DNA of 64,000 nt from Nocardia elegans NBRC 108235 (GCF_001612845.1 NZ_BDBF01000035.1:26810-90809); one strand, 5' to 3'. Shown: positions 15,795 through 24,172, numbered from the stretch's first letter. Translations and numbers: made by a program. Notes: generated from the sequence alone by a model not told the origin.

Positions 15795-16021
15795 CCGCAC
15801 CCGATCGCCCCACCTGGCGCCTGCACATCGACTGGACTCGCTGCGACGGCCGCGGCCTGTGCAGCGAACTGCTGCCCCATGCCATCGTCCGCGACGACTG
15901 GGGCTTTCCGCTCACCCGCGACCACCGCGATCCGGTCCTCGACAGCGGTTCGGCCGCCGCCGCCCGCGCCGCGGTGAGCCTGTGCCCGCGCCTGGCCCTG
16001 TCGCTGCGGCGGATCCGGTGA
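15791..16021 (+). CDS. 3-cysteine ferredoxin
   Basis: A 76-residue ferredoxin with Cys18, Cys24 and Cys65-Pro (CDGRGLC ... SLCP). The C-x5-C-xn-CP pattern with three cysteines is that of [3Fe-4S]-type actinobacterial ferredoxins that normally serve P450s. GTG start in GTGA overlap with the NuoF-like gene, so it is the last gene of the five-gene operon and is most simply the electron carrier between the flavoprotein and the membrane cytochrome. Confidence 0.88.
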   Translation: MTAPDRPTWRLHIDWTRCDGRGLCSELLPHAIVRDDWGFPLTRDHRDPVLDSGSAAAARAAVSLCPRLALSLRRIR

Positions 16022-16079
16022 GCTGCGGCGGATCCGATAACCCGGGGTTGAAGACGACCAGCCCGGGTAAGGGCTCGGT

Positions 16080-16202
16080 ATGGAATTACTGGTGATCGCC
16101 GGTTTGGTCGTCCTGGTCGCGGCGGTGGTGCTGTACCGCACGATCCACAATCACCGGTCGGGTCCGACGGAGCCGCCGGACAAAGAGGGCAACCTGCGGT
16201 GA
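16080..16202 (+). CDS. 40-residue single-span membrane peptide
   Basis: MELLVIAGLVVLVAAVVLY forms one membrane helix at residues 1-19, followed by a short hydrophilic tail (TIHNHRSGPTEPPDKEGNLR). The ATG follows AAGGG. The stop overlaps an upstream potential GTG of the next gene. Such micro-proteins often attach to a larger membrane complex; the neighbours are the redox operon and a FAD-Rieske oxidoreductase. Function unknown. Confidence 0.5.
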   Translation: MELLVIAGLVVLVAAVVLYRTIHNHRSGPTEPPDKEGNLR

Positions 16203-16234
16203 CGAGGCGCGCGGAACGACAGGAGGCTGGTTCG

Positions 16235-17701
16235 GTGACATCTCTGTGGCTCGATCGAACGCCCGTCTCGGTCCCGGTGACTCCGGATCCCGGCGGGAAG
16301 TACGACGTTGTGGTCGTCGGCGCCGGGCTCACCGGTCTGGTGACCGCGCTGCTCTTCGCGCGCGCCGGGCGCACGGTCGCGGTCCTCGAGGGCCGCACGA
16401 TCGGCGCGGCCGCGACCGGCAACACCACCGGCAAGCTCAGCTTGCTGCAAGGCACCCACCTCTCGGCGATCACCGCGAAGCATTCGACGGCCACGGTGCG
16501 CAAATACGTCGACGCGAATCTGGAGGGCCAGCAATGGCTGCTGCGGTTCTGCGCCGAGAACGATATCGCCACGCAGCGCGCCGACGCGATCACCTACGCC
16601 GGTACCGAGGGCGGAACCGACTCGGTGCGCAAGGAATTTCGCGCCTGTGAGCGGGCCGGTCTCGACGTCACGTGGTCCGACGACACCGCCCTGCCGTTCC
16701 CCACCTACGGCGCCGTGCGACTGGCGGACCAGGCGCAGTTCGACCCGATGGACGTCCTCGAGGGACTGACCCTGCAGGCCTGCCGGCACGGTGCGACGAT
16801 CTTCGAACACACCCGCGTGCACGGCGTCCACGGCGATACGGTGTCGACCGACCGCGGCGATATCCGCGCCGGAACCGTCGTGCTGGCCACGGGCACACCG
16901 ATTCTCGATCGCGGCGGGTACTTCGCGCGACTGGAGCCGCACCGCTCCTACGCGGCCGCGTTCCGGGTGCCCGGCGTTTTCCCGCACGACATGTACCTGT
17001 CCGCCGACCAGCCCACGCGGTCGCTGCGGTACGCCCCGCACGACGGGGAGGATCTGCTGCTCGTCGGCGGCAGCGGGCACGTCGTCGGCCGCACCCGCTC
17101 GGAGAAGGCGCACGTCGCCGACATGTACACCTGGACGCGCGCCCACTTCCCCGACGCCGAGCTGACCCACCGCTGGTCGGCCCAGGACTATTCGGCCATC
17201 GACGAACTGCCCTACGCCGGACCGCTGCTGCCGGGCAGCGATCACATCCTCGTCGCCAGCGGCTACGCGAAATGGGGAATGACCAATGCGGTGGCGGCGG
17301 GCCTCGCGCTGGCCGGCACCGTGCTCGGCGGCCATCAGCCGTGGGCGCAGGCGTACCGCACCTGGCGCGGCAGCGAAGTGACCGGGCTGGTGAAGGCCGC
17401 GTCGATGAATCTCCAAGTCGCACGGCATCTGACGACCGGCTGGCTGAGCGCGGCCTTCGGCGGTGGCGGCACCCCCGCCGAGGGCGAGGGCAGGGTGGAG
17501 CGCCGCGGAATCCGGCCCGCCGGAGTCTGCACCGTCGACGGCACCACTTCGGCCGTCTCACCGATCTGCCCGCACCTGCACGGCATCCTCAACTGGAACG
17601 ACGCCGAGCGTTCGTGGGATTGTCCGCTGCACGGCTCGCGATTCACCCACGACGGAAAACTGCTGGAGGGACCGGCAACTCACGATCTCGAACAGCTGTG
17701 A
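16235..17701 (+). CDS. FAD-dependent oxidoreductase with C-terminal Rieske domain
   Basis: A 488-residue fusion. Residues 22-385 are a DAO-type FAD oxidoreductase (VVVVGAGLTGLVTALL at 25-40, FAD-binding TGKLSLLQGTH). The C-terminal 70 residues form a Rieske [2Fe-2S] domain: CPHLH at 445-449 and CPLHGSRF at 463-470, so Cys445, His447, Cys463 and His466 are the ligands. YhfW-type proteins with this architecture are known but uncharacterised. I chose the GTG eight bases behind AGGAGG; an earlier in-frame GTG overlaps the small peptide gene's stop. Could belong to the same redox network as the upstream operon. Confidence 0.88.
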   Translation: MTSLWLDRTPVSVPVTPDPGGKYDVVVVGAGLTGLVTALLFARAGRTVAVLEGRTIGAAATGNTTGKLSLLQGTHLSAITAKHSTATVRKYVDANLEGQQWLLRFCAENDIATQRADAITYAGTEGGTDSVRKEFRACERAGLDVTWSDDTALPFPTYGAVRLADQAQFDPMDVLEGLTLQACRHGATIFEHTRVHGVHGDTVSTDRGDIRAGTVVLATGTPILDRGGYFARLEPHRSYAAAFRVPGVFPHDMYLSADQPTRSLRYAPHDGEDLLLVGGSGHVVGRTRSEKAHVADMYTWTRAHFPDAELTHRWSAQDYSAIDELPYAGPLLPGSDHILVASGYAKWGMTNAVAAGLALAGTVLGGHQPWAQAYRTWRGSEVTGLVKAASMNLQVARHLTTGWLSAAFGGGGTPAEGEGRVERRGIRPAGVCTVDGTTSAVSPICPHLHGILNWNDAERSWDCPLHGSRFTHDGKLLEGPATHDLEQL

Positions 17702-17732
17702 CGGTCCGGCCACAACCTCCCCAAGAGCTACA

Positions 17733-19628
17733 CTAGGGCGTCACGATGGCGAAGTCGGGGTCGGGCGCGTCGAGATATCCGACCAGTTCGATCAGCTTCG
17801 ACACGTCGCCCTCGACGGTGACCGCGCCGTCGGCGATCAGCTGCCGCATATCCTTCGCACCGAGCAGGGCCGCGTGCAGATCGGCGTCGGACAGGGTGAA
17901 TGTGGCGTCCGGGGCGGGCATGTCCGTGCTCGCGTCGAAGTGGACGAGGACGCCGTTGCGCAGCTGGGTGCGGTGCACGAGATTCCGGTCGGAGACGTTC
18001 CAGTCGATGGTGATGGCGGCCGACCAGGCCTTGGGACCGTCGATCCGCAGCGCGATGGCGTCGAAAAGCTGTTCCACCGTGAGCGCGGCCGCGATGTCGG
18101 GTGCGTCCGAGGCGGTCGGTGTACCGACCGATCCGTGGCGCAACTCGTAGGCGCCCATCAGGAAGAAGTTGCGCCAGGTACCGTTCTCCGCGCCGTAGCC
18201 GAGTTGTTCGAACGTATCGGCCTGCAGCTCCCGCGCCTCGCGGTTGTCCGGGTCGGCGAAGATCACGTAGTTCAGAACCTGTGCGACCCAACGGAAGTCG
18301 CCGACGGCGAACGAGTCGCGCGCCTTCTTCAGCACCTGCTCGGCACCGCCCATATAGGCGACGTGCCGCTTCGCCGATTCGGTCGGCGGATGCTCCCATA
18401 GGGTGGCCGGATTACCCTCGAACCATCCCATGTAGCGCTGGTATACCGCCTTCACGTTGTGGCTGACCGAACCGTAGTATCCGCGCGCATGCCAGGCCGC
18501 GGCGACGGCCGGGGGCAATTCGAGGGTTTCGGCGATTTCGATACCGATGGCGCCCTTGTTCAGTGCGCGCAATGTCTGGTCGTGCAGATATCCGTACAGA
18601 TCGCGTTGCAGCGCAAGGAATTCCGTGAGGTTCTCGGTGCCCCAGGTCGGCCAGTGGTGCGAGGCGAACAGCACATCCGCCCGCGCGGCATACCGATTGA
18701 TCGACTCGGTCAGATATTTCGACCACACATGCGGATCGCGCACCAGGGCTCCGCGCAACGTCAGCAGATTGTGCAAGGTGTGCGTCGCGTTCTCCGCCAT
18801 ACACAGTGCACGCCGGTCGGGAAAATAGAAATTCATCTCCGACGGCGCCTCGGTGCCCGGAGTCATCTGGAACTCGATGCGCACGCCGTCGACGACCTCG
18901 GACTGCCCGGTGTGGGTGATGTCGATCGTGGGTGTGATCAGGGTCGGGGTTCCGGTCGAGGTCGTCGGCCCCAAACCGGCGCCGACCGCGCCCTTCGGGC
19001 CGCGTCCCAGGGCCGCGCCGTACATATAGGCGGCGCGCCGGCCCATGGCGGTGCCGGCGTAGACGTTCTCCTCGACCGCATGTTCCACGAATCCCGCCGG
19101 CGCCAGAATCGGGCAGCGGCCCGCCGCGACATCCTCCGCCGTGGTCACGCCTTTGACGCCGCCGAAGTGATCGATATGCGAATGCGAATAGATCACCCCC
19201 GTCACCGGCCGGTCACCACGATGAGTGCGATAGAGCGCGAGTCCCGCGGCGGCGGTTTCCAGCGAGATCAGCGGATCGATCACGATGACACCGGTATCGC
19301 CCTCGACCACGGTCATATTCGACAGATCGAGCCCGCGAATCTGATAGATCCCCTCGGTCACCTCGAACAAACCCTGAATGGCGCACAATTTCGACTGTCG
19401 CCACAGGCTGGGATGCACCGTGGGCGGGCATTCCGCGTCGAGGAAGGAGTATCCGTCGCTGTCCCACACCACATCGCCCGCCGCATTCTCGACCACTCCG
19501 GGTTCCAGCGCCGCGATGAACCCGCGTCGCGCGTCCGCGAAATCCTGATCGTCCCCGAAGGGCAGCGCCCGGGTCGCCTCCTCGTTCTGTGTCCGCACAC
19601 TGCCGGAAACGTCGCCCTGGCCGCTCAT
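17733..19628 (-). CDS. alkylsulfatase, metallo-beta-lactamase fold (SdsA/BDS1-like)
   Basis: A 631-residue homologue of SdsA1/YjcS alkylsulfatases, which hydrolyse alkyl sulfates such as dodecyl sulfate to alcohols. The metal site begins at H149-S-H-I-D-H154, with further ligands in GTEAPSEMNFYFPD and AENATHTLHN; the alpha-helical dimerisation domain follows and residues from about 505 form an SCP2-like sterol-carrier domain that takes up the alkyl chain. No signal peptide is obvious with the ATG I chose (MSGQGDVSGSV). Stands alone. The 259 bases upstream contain two copies of the shared TCACCCG dyad. Confidence 0.9.
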   Translation of the reverse strand: MSGQGDVSGSVRTQNEEATRALPFGDDQDFADARRGFIAALEPGVVENAAGDVVWDSDGYSFLDAECPPTVHPSLWRQSKLCAIQGLFEVTEGIYQIRGLDLSNMTVVEGDTGVIVIDPLISLETAAAGLALYRTHRGDRPVTGVIYSHSHIDHFGGVKGVTTAEDVAAGRCPILAPAGFVEHAVEENVYAGTAMGRRAAYMYGAALGRGPKGAVGAGLGPTTSTGTPTLITPTIDITHTGQSEVVDGVRIEFQMTPGTEAPSEMNFYFPDRRALCMAENATHTLHNLLTLRGALVRDPHVWSKYLTESINRYAARADVLFASHHWPTWGTENLTEFLALQRDLYGYLHDQTLRALNKGAIGIEIAETLELPPAVAAAWHARGYYGSVSHNVKAVYQRYMGWFEGNPATLWEHPPTESAKRHVAYMGGAEQVLKKARDSFAVGDFRWVAQVLNYVIFADPDNREARELQADTFEQLGYGAENGTWRNFFLMGAYELRHGSVGTPTASDAPDIAAALTVEQLFDAIALRIDGPKAWSAAITIDWNVSDRNLVHRTQLRNGVLVHFDASTDMPAPDATFTLSDADLHAALLGAKDMRQLIADGAVTVEGDVSKLIELVGYLDAPDPDFAIVTP

Positions 19629-19707
19629 GGCACGCACCCCAATCTGCACGAAGGCTGTGGTTGTGTCGACTCGTCTGCGACCCTCCCAGCGGCGTCGAGA
19701 AATCACC

Positions 19708-19724
19708 TCACCCGAGACGGGTGA
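19708..19724. promoter_or_regulatory. dyad motif copy 1, TCACCCG-N3-CGGGTGA
   Basis: TCACCCGagaCGGGTGA is a perfect seven-base dyad with a three-base spacer. The 12-mer CACCTCACCCGA that contains its left arm recurs exactly at 21004-21015. It lies between the divergent alkylsulfatase (start 80 bases away) and the LapA-like gene, so it could act on either. Confidence 0.5.
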
Positions 19725-19776
19725 GCATGACTGCCGCGGCCGCATCGCCCGATGCACGCACCGGTCCGAGCGGAGA

Positions 19777-19793
19777 TCACCTCCTACGGGTGA
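19777..19793. promoter_or_regulatory. dyad motif copy 2, TCACCTCCTACGGGTGA
   Basis: The outer arms TCACC and GGTGA are perfect and the right half CGGGTGA is identical to copy 1; the left half differs (TCACCTC). It is about 95 bases upstream of the LapA-like start and 60 bases from copy 1. Confidence 0.4.
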
Positions 19794-19887
19794 AGCCCGC
19801 ACGCCTCGCACCCGAGATCATCGGCTCGACGGCATGCGGCGCTGCCGCCTCGGCAATCGTGTCACCGACGAGTACCAGGAGGACGCT

Positions 19888-20112
19888 ATGGATAGGACCG
19901 CCAAACCTTCCCTGCTGTCACGCATTTCGGCGCGCCAATGGGTGGCGATCGTGCTGGCGGTGCTGGCCGTCATCTTCGTCGTGCAGAACCATCATCGCGT
20001 CGACATCAACATCCTCACCGTCACCATCAGCTCGCCGATGTGGCTGGTTCTGCTGATCATGTTCCTCGTCGGCTGGATCGTGGGCCTGCTCACCCGGCGC
20101 AGCCGGCGCTGA
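19888..20112 (+). CDS. LapA-domain (DUF1049) two-helix membrane protein
   Basis: A 74-residue protein with helices at about 17-34 and 47-66 and a short basic tail (TRRSRR), typical of the DUF1049/LapA family. ATG preceded by AGGAGGACGCT. In E. coli LapA assists lipopolysaccharide-synthesis control; the actinobacterial role is unknown. It is likely expressed from the region with the dyad motifs. Its 3' end overlaps the convergent shortened GAP gene by 23 bases. Confidence 0.8.
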   Translation: MDRTAKPSLLSRISARQWVAIVLAVLAVIFVVQNHHRVDINILTVTISSPMWLVLLIMFLVGWIVGLLTRRSRR

Positions 20113-20518
20113 CCGGTCGGAGTCCGCCGATTCCCTTTCCCGGGACGACGGCACCCATCACCGCCAGCACACTGGCCGCCGCGATCACGGTGAACACCAC
20201 CACCGCGATCACCTGCCGGCCACCGCCGATCCCACTCGTGCCGATGGCCACCCCGGCCGAGATCACGATGCCCAGCACGATCTTGATCCACGCGGTCACC
20301 GTCGACGGATGCTCGTCCTCCGTATCCGACATCGTTCCCGACAACAACACGAAGATCGTGGTGACGACGACGATCCCGAGGAGCCAGCCGATCGCGAAGC
20401 CGGTCCCGGCCCGCGCGGCATTGGCCGAGAGAACGATCAGGATGGCGGCCACGATCGGGATCGGCGAGAGAGCGACACCGACTGCCAGGGGCAGCAGATC
20501 GCCGATGACAGCGCCCAT
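20090..20518 (-). pseudogene. shortened GAP/Sap-type membrane protein, probable internal deletion
   Basis: A 142-residue frame that begins like the GAP (Sap, LysE-related) lipid-addressing family: GAVIGDLLPLAVGVALSPIPIVAAILIVLS. Full-length members, as I remember them, are around 220-240 residues. Here, after WIKIVLGIVI, the sequence jumps directly to SAGVAIGTSGIGGGRQVIAVVVF, which normally lies about 60 residues later, and the C-terminal third is missing. The frame is kept, so a short protein may still be made, but it should lack half the helices. GAP proteins assist export of glycolipids or sulfolipids across the membrane in mycobacteria. A true short paralogue is the alternative. Confidence 0.55.
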
Positions 20519-20525
20519 CTGCGCA

Positions 20526-20948
20526 TCACATCTGCGGGCGCCAGGTGGCGACGGCCCAGATGACCACGATGTCGAGGGCGATCACGATCAGCGACCACCA
20601 CGGATACCAGGGCAACCACAGGAAATTCGCGATGATCGACAGGGCCGCGATGCCGATCGCCGCACCGCGGCCCCACGCGGTTCCGGTCATCAGGCCCAGC
20701 GCACACACCACGAGCACGATCCCGAGTCCGATGTGGACCCAGCCCCATGTGGTGAGGTCGACCTTGTAGACGTAATCGGGCCCGGCCGCGAACAGGGTGT
20801 CGTCGGCCACGGCCGAAATCCCTTGCAGGATAGACAGAATGCCGACCGTGACGAGCAGGACCGCGGCGCCGATCGAGGTCCCGGCGGCGAAGCCCTGCCG
20901 CACGGGGTGGCTGTGGGCCGGCGCCCGGTGCTGCGACGAGGTTGTCAT
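20526..20948 (-). CDS. DUF7144-like four-helix membrane protein
   Basis: A 140-residue protein with four helices (about 22-44, 69-88, 91-110 and 113-133) and the pattern GWVHIGLGIVLVVCALGLMTGTAWGR, typical of an actinobacterial membrane family of unknown function. The start ATG follows GGAGTCGG. A dyad motif shared with the alkylsulfatase/LapA region lies about 60 bases upstream, which suggests a common regulator. Confidence 0.75.
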   Translation of the reverse strand: MTTSSQHRAPAHSHPVRQGFAAGTSIGAAVLLVTVGILSILQGISAVADDTLFAAGPDYVYKVDLTTWGWVHIGLGIVLVVCALGLMTGTAWGRGAAIGIAALSIIANFLWLPWYPWWSLIVIALDIVVIWAVATWRPQM

Positions 20949-20989
20949 CTCCGACTCCTTCCGAGCAGGGTTGCCGATGACTGTCGCGC

Positions 20990-21024
20990 AGGTGAACCCG
21001 GCTCACCTCACCCGAATCGGATGA
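20990..21024. promoter_or_regulatory. dyad motif copy 3 upstream of the DUF7144-like gene
   Basis: TCACCCGaatCGGaTGA (21008-21024) matches copies 1 and 2 with one mismatch, and is preceded by an overlapping repeat AGGTGA-acccggc-TCACCT (20990-21008). Its left flank CACCTCACCCGA is identical to copy 1. It is 42 bases or more upstream of the DUF7144-like start, within its probable promoter. Confidence 0.45.
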
Positions 21025-21032
21025 AGTGCGAG

Positions 21033-21644
21033 CTACTTCCCGGTGGCGACCGCGCCACCGTCGTTCTTGTGCCGACCGGCGAGATGGTCGATACCGAGTT
21101 TCTCGGCGAACAGATGGCGCTGCACGATCCAGCCCGCCGCCGAGAGCGCGATCCAGGCCAGCGCCGAGAAGATCTGCTCCCAGGTGGAAGCCGGCGCCCG
21201 CAGGAACGACAAATGATCGTTCGTGCGGCCGATCCCGCTCAGCACCATGCTCGCGCCGCCGATCGAGGTCAGCCACAGCAGTGCCCGGGCCCGGAATCGG
21301 TCGGCGAGGAAACCGCCGGCCACACCGACCGCCAGGATCACGATCATGCTCAGCGCCCAGTTCTTGTCTCCCGGTTGCAGCACCGACGCCAATTTGGCGC
21401 CGACCATCGCGCCGGTCAGCCCGCCGATGACATACGACGCGAAACGGAAGATCAGCGAGGTCACCACCCACGAGGAGAGCGCGCCGATCGCTCCGAACAG
21501 CAGCAACCACAGGAACGACGGATTGAACAGATCCGCGACCAGCCACCCGATGCCGAATCCGATCGCCAGGATCCCCAGGTGTACCGATCTGATGCCGTAG
21601 AAGCAGAGCAGAGCCCCGACGAGCGCAACCACGATGCCGTTCAT
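21033..21644 (-). CDS. TMEM198-like multi-span membrane protein
   Basis: A 203-residue protein with six or seven helices: residues 3-20, 22-40, 44-65, 68-88, 99-116, 122-140 and 158-175. Glycine-rich helices (GGLTGAMVGAKLAS) resemble the TMEM198/DUF4203 family. The C-terminal 35 residues are hydrophilic with Lys, His and Arg. ATG preceded by AAAGGGG. Upstream of the DUF7144-like and shortened GAP genes on the same strand, so a three-gene transcript is possible. Function unknown. Confidence 0.65.
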   Translation of the reverse strand: MNGIVVALVGALLCFYGIRSVHLGILAIGFGIGWLVADLFNPSFLWLLLFGAIGALSSWVVTSLIFRFASYVIGGLTGAMVGAKLASVLQPGDKNWALSMIVILAVGVAGGFLADRFRARALLWLTSIGGASMVLSGIGRTNDHLSFLRAPASTWEQIFSALAWIALSAAGWIVQRHLFAEKLGIDHLAGRHKNDGGAVATGK

Positions 21645-21778
21645 CACGACCCCTTTCGACCGTGAACCGCGTGCGCGACGGTGCCGCAGCTTCACAGTAA
21701 CCGCCCAGTTACCGGCGAGCACGGGGAATGTACGAGCGAATTCCGGCACCCGCGGGCCCGCTGCCGGGCCTCGTGCCG

Positions 21779-23455
21779 CTACAGCATGCGCTCCCGGCCG
21801 TAGGTCGCGAATTCGGCCTCCCACGCCTGCTTGTCCGCCGGCGTCATGCGGTCGTACGCGGGTTCGCCGCGGCCGATCCAGCGATAGACGGCATCGTCGG
21901 TGCGCCACGCCTGCTCCTGCAGTCGGCGCTTGAGAACCTTGTTGGACCCGGTGACCGGCAAATTCGCCGACACCCGAAGCAGTCGCGGGGTACCCTTCGT
22001 GCCGAGATCCCTTTGCGCGGTGAGGAATTCGGCGAATTCGCGCACATCGAACGAATCCGGGTCGGCGACCTCCACTGCGGCCATGACCTGGTCACCGGAT
22101 CGCGGGTCGGGGACGCCGAACACGGCGGCGGCGACGATCGCGGGATGGCGGCGCAGGACCTGTTCGATCATCAGGGCAGAGGTGTTCTCACCGTCGACGC
22201 GAATCCAATCACCCTTGCGGCCCGCGAAATACAGGAATCCCTCGGAATCGATGTAGCCGAGATCTCCGGTCCAGTACCAGCCGTTGCGAATGCGTTCGGC
22301 ATCGGCGGCGTCGTTCTTGTAATAGCCCTCGAAGGCCAACGCGCCGGCTTTGTCGATCATCTCGCCGATCGCCTCGTCGGGATTGCGGACCCGGCCGTAT
22401 TCGTCGAGTTCCGCACGCACACATTCGCGCAGCGTATCCGGATTCACCACCGCGACACCGGCATGCGCGGGACGGCCGAGGGCGGCGGGCGGGGCATTCG
22501 GATCCAGTGCCGCCAAAGTCGCGCCCTCACTGGAACCGTAGCCCTCGAACAATTCGGCGCCGAACCTGCGCCGGAATTCGGCCTGATCGGCCACCGACGC
22601 CTCGGTGCCGAAACCGCGCACCAGACTGTTGTCGCCGTCCTGCGGTGTTTCGGGTGAGACAAGCAGATATCCGAGCGCCTTGCCCACATAGGTGAAGAAG
22701 GTCGCGCCGAAATATCGAACATCCGGAAGGAATTGGGAGGCAGAGAATTTCGGTGTGAGACATACCGTCGCGCCGACCGTCAGCGCGGGCGCCCACAACG
22801 CCATGATGGCATTGCCGTGAAACAGCGGCATACAGCAGTAGTCGACATCGTCGCGCACATGACCGAATTTGTCCCGCGCCGCGTACGCGATCATGGCCAG
22901 GCGGCGCTGACTGCATTTCACCGCTTTCGAGGTTCCGGTGGTGCCGGAGGTGAACAGCAGCAGCATCAGCGCGTCCGGACCGCCCGCGGCCGCCGGTTCG
23001 ACGCGATGGGCGTCGACGAGCGCGGCATAACCGGGGTCGTCGACCAGCAGATACCGGTCGCCGGGAAGGTCGAGATCCAGTTCGCGCAGTCGCGCCATCC
23101 CGGCCGCGTCGGTGACGATCAGCTGGCAATCGACGTATCGGATATCCGAGGCCAGCTGAGCGTCTCCGCGGGTGGGATTCAGGCCGGCGACCGTGGCGCC
23201 CGCCAAGGCCGCCGCACCCAGCCAGAACACGAAGTCGGGAACATTGTCCAGCAGGACCCCGATATGGAAGGGCCCGTCGCGGCGCAGTGAGCGCGCCAGC
23301 TCCGCTCGGGCGGCCGATTCCCGGACCACCGCGTCCCAGGTCCAATCCCGATCGCGGGTGCGCAGTCCGAGCCGCTCGTCTCCGAGCCGGTCGAGCAGCA
23401 TGGTCGCGATATCCGTGCGGCGCACGGCCGCGGTCGCATGGGAGAGTTCAGTCAT
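21779..23455 (-). CDS. acyl-CoA synthetase / fatty-acid-CoA ligase
   Basis: A 558-residue ANL-superfamily enzyme. AMP-binding loop FTSGTTGTSKAVK at 168-180; adenylation motif region YGSSEG (residues about 330-335); C-terminal catalytic Lys in NLPVTGSNKVLKRRL at about 519-533. The domain organisation and the YKND/GDLGYIDSEG block fit the FATP/FadD6-like group that activates long or very long fatty acids. The second in-frame ATG (MTELSHATAAVRR), nine bases after GGAAGG, is preferred over one six codons upstream without a ribosome-binding site. Immediately downstream of the gene remnants that follow upstream on the same strand. Confidence 0.88.
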   Translation of the reverse strand: MTELSHATAAVRRTDIATMLLDRLGDERLGLRTRDRDWTWDAVVRESAARAELARSLRRDGPFHIGVLLDNVPDFVFWLGAAALAGATVAGLNPTRGDAQLASDIRYVDCQLIVTDAAGMARLRELDLDLPGDRYLLVDDPGYAALVDAHRVEPAAAGGPDALMLLLFTSGTTGTSKAVKCSQRRLAMIAYAARDKFGHVRDDVDYCCMPLFHGNAIMALWAPALTVGATVCLTPKFSASQFLPDVRYFGATFFTYVGKALGYLLVSPETPQDGDNSLVRGFGTEASVADQAEFRRRFGAELFEGYGSSEGATLAALDPNAPPAALGRPAHAGVAVVNPDTLRECVRAELDEYGRVRNPDEAIGEMIDKAGALAFEGYYKNDAADAERIRNGWYWTGDLGYIDSEGFLYFAGRKGDWIRVDGENTSALMIEQVLRRHPAIVAAAVFGVPDPRSGDQVMAAVEVADPDSFDVREFAEFLTAQRDLGTKGTPRLLRVSANLPVTGSNKVLKRRLQEQAWRTDDAVYRWIGRGEPAYDRMTPADKQAWEAEFATYGRERML

Positions 23456-23491
23456 TTCCGTATCGCCTTCCATCAGCCGAGTCTGGCCATT

Positions 23492-23674
23492 TCACGCCTT
23501 CGAGTGCACGAGTTCGATGTATTCGCCCGGCAATTCGCCGAAACTCGGTGTGCGGATCTCGACCGGACCCGAGTGATACGAGTCTTCACCGACGATCCGT
23601 CCTTCCGCGTCGACGGGCCACAGCGGTAGCTGCCGGAAGACGACCAGATAGTCGGCCGCGGTGTCGTCGACACA
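23492..23674 (-). pseudogene. 3' remnant of an unidentified gene (NTF2/SnoaL-like tail?)
   Basis: About 60 codons with clear coding character (CVDDTAADYLVVFRQL to SFGELPGEYIELV) end in a proper stop, but have no start and join directly, out of frame, to the truncated PucR-like regulator. The tail pattern DAEGRIVGEDSYHSGPVEI followed by a short helix resembles the last strand of NTF2/SnoaL-like folds, though I am not sure. It is the 3' end of a gene whose 5' part has been lost. Confidence 0.45.
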
Positions 23675-24077
23675 ACACCACCTCCAGCAGCGCGGGATCG
23701 TCCAGACCCGTCGGCCCCGCCACCGAACCCCGCACCGCCACCACCCGCAGACAGTGCCGCAGCCGATCCACCAGGACCGCGTCGAGGGCGTGCGCGGCGC
23801 CGGCCCGCTCCAGCCACACCGCCGGCTCGCCGATCACCTCCGGCGGCGACATCACCGCCGGCAGCGGACGCCCCGCCGCGTCGTAGCGAATCGTGGTGCC
23901 GGACGGCCACCTCGCCCCCGCCGGACATTCGGCCAGTAACGCCGCGGCGCGGACCACCGCATCCGCGTTGGCGTCGGATTCGTCGAAACCGTCGAAGTAT
24001 CGGATCAGCCGCAGCACGGCGTCCGGGTCCGCACCGAGTTCGCGCAGTCTCGGCGCCTCGGCACCCGGCTCGTCCAT
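23586..24077 (-). pseudogene. truncated PucR-like transcriptional regulator
   Basis: A 163-codon frame with a good start (ATG behind GGAGGTGGGCGA). Residues 1-135 resemble the N-terminal part of actinobacterial PucR/CdaR-like regulators (DAVLRLIRYFDGFDESDANADAVVRAAALLAECPAG; HALDAVLVDRLRHCLRVVAVRG; ending DPALLEVVL). The C-terminal helix-turn-helix is missing: from codon 136 the sequence is an arginine-rich out-of-frame read through the 3' remnant of another gene. A deletion that fused two genes is the simplest explanation. The shortened protein could be made but not bind DNA. Confidence 0.6.
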
Positions 24078-24172
24078 TCGCCCACCTCCACTCCGGCGAG
24101 TCCTCCGCTCAGAATGGCAAGAGTGTGGCGGCTCGCCGGGTCCTTCCGGCGAATCCTCCCGCTGGGTGGGCC

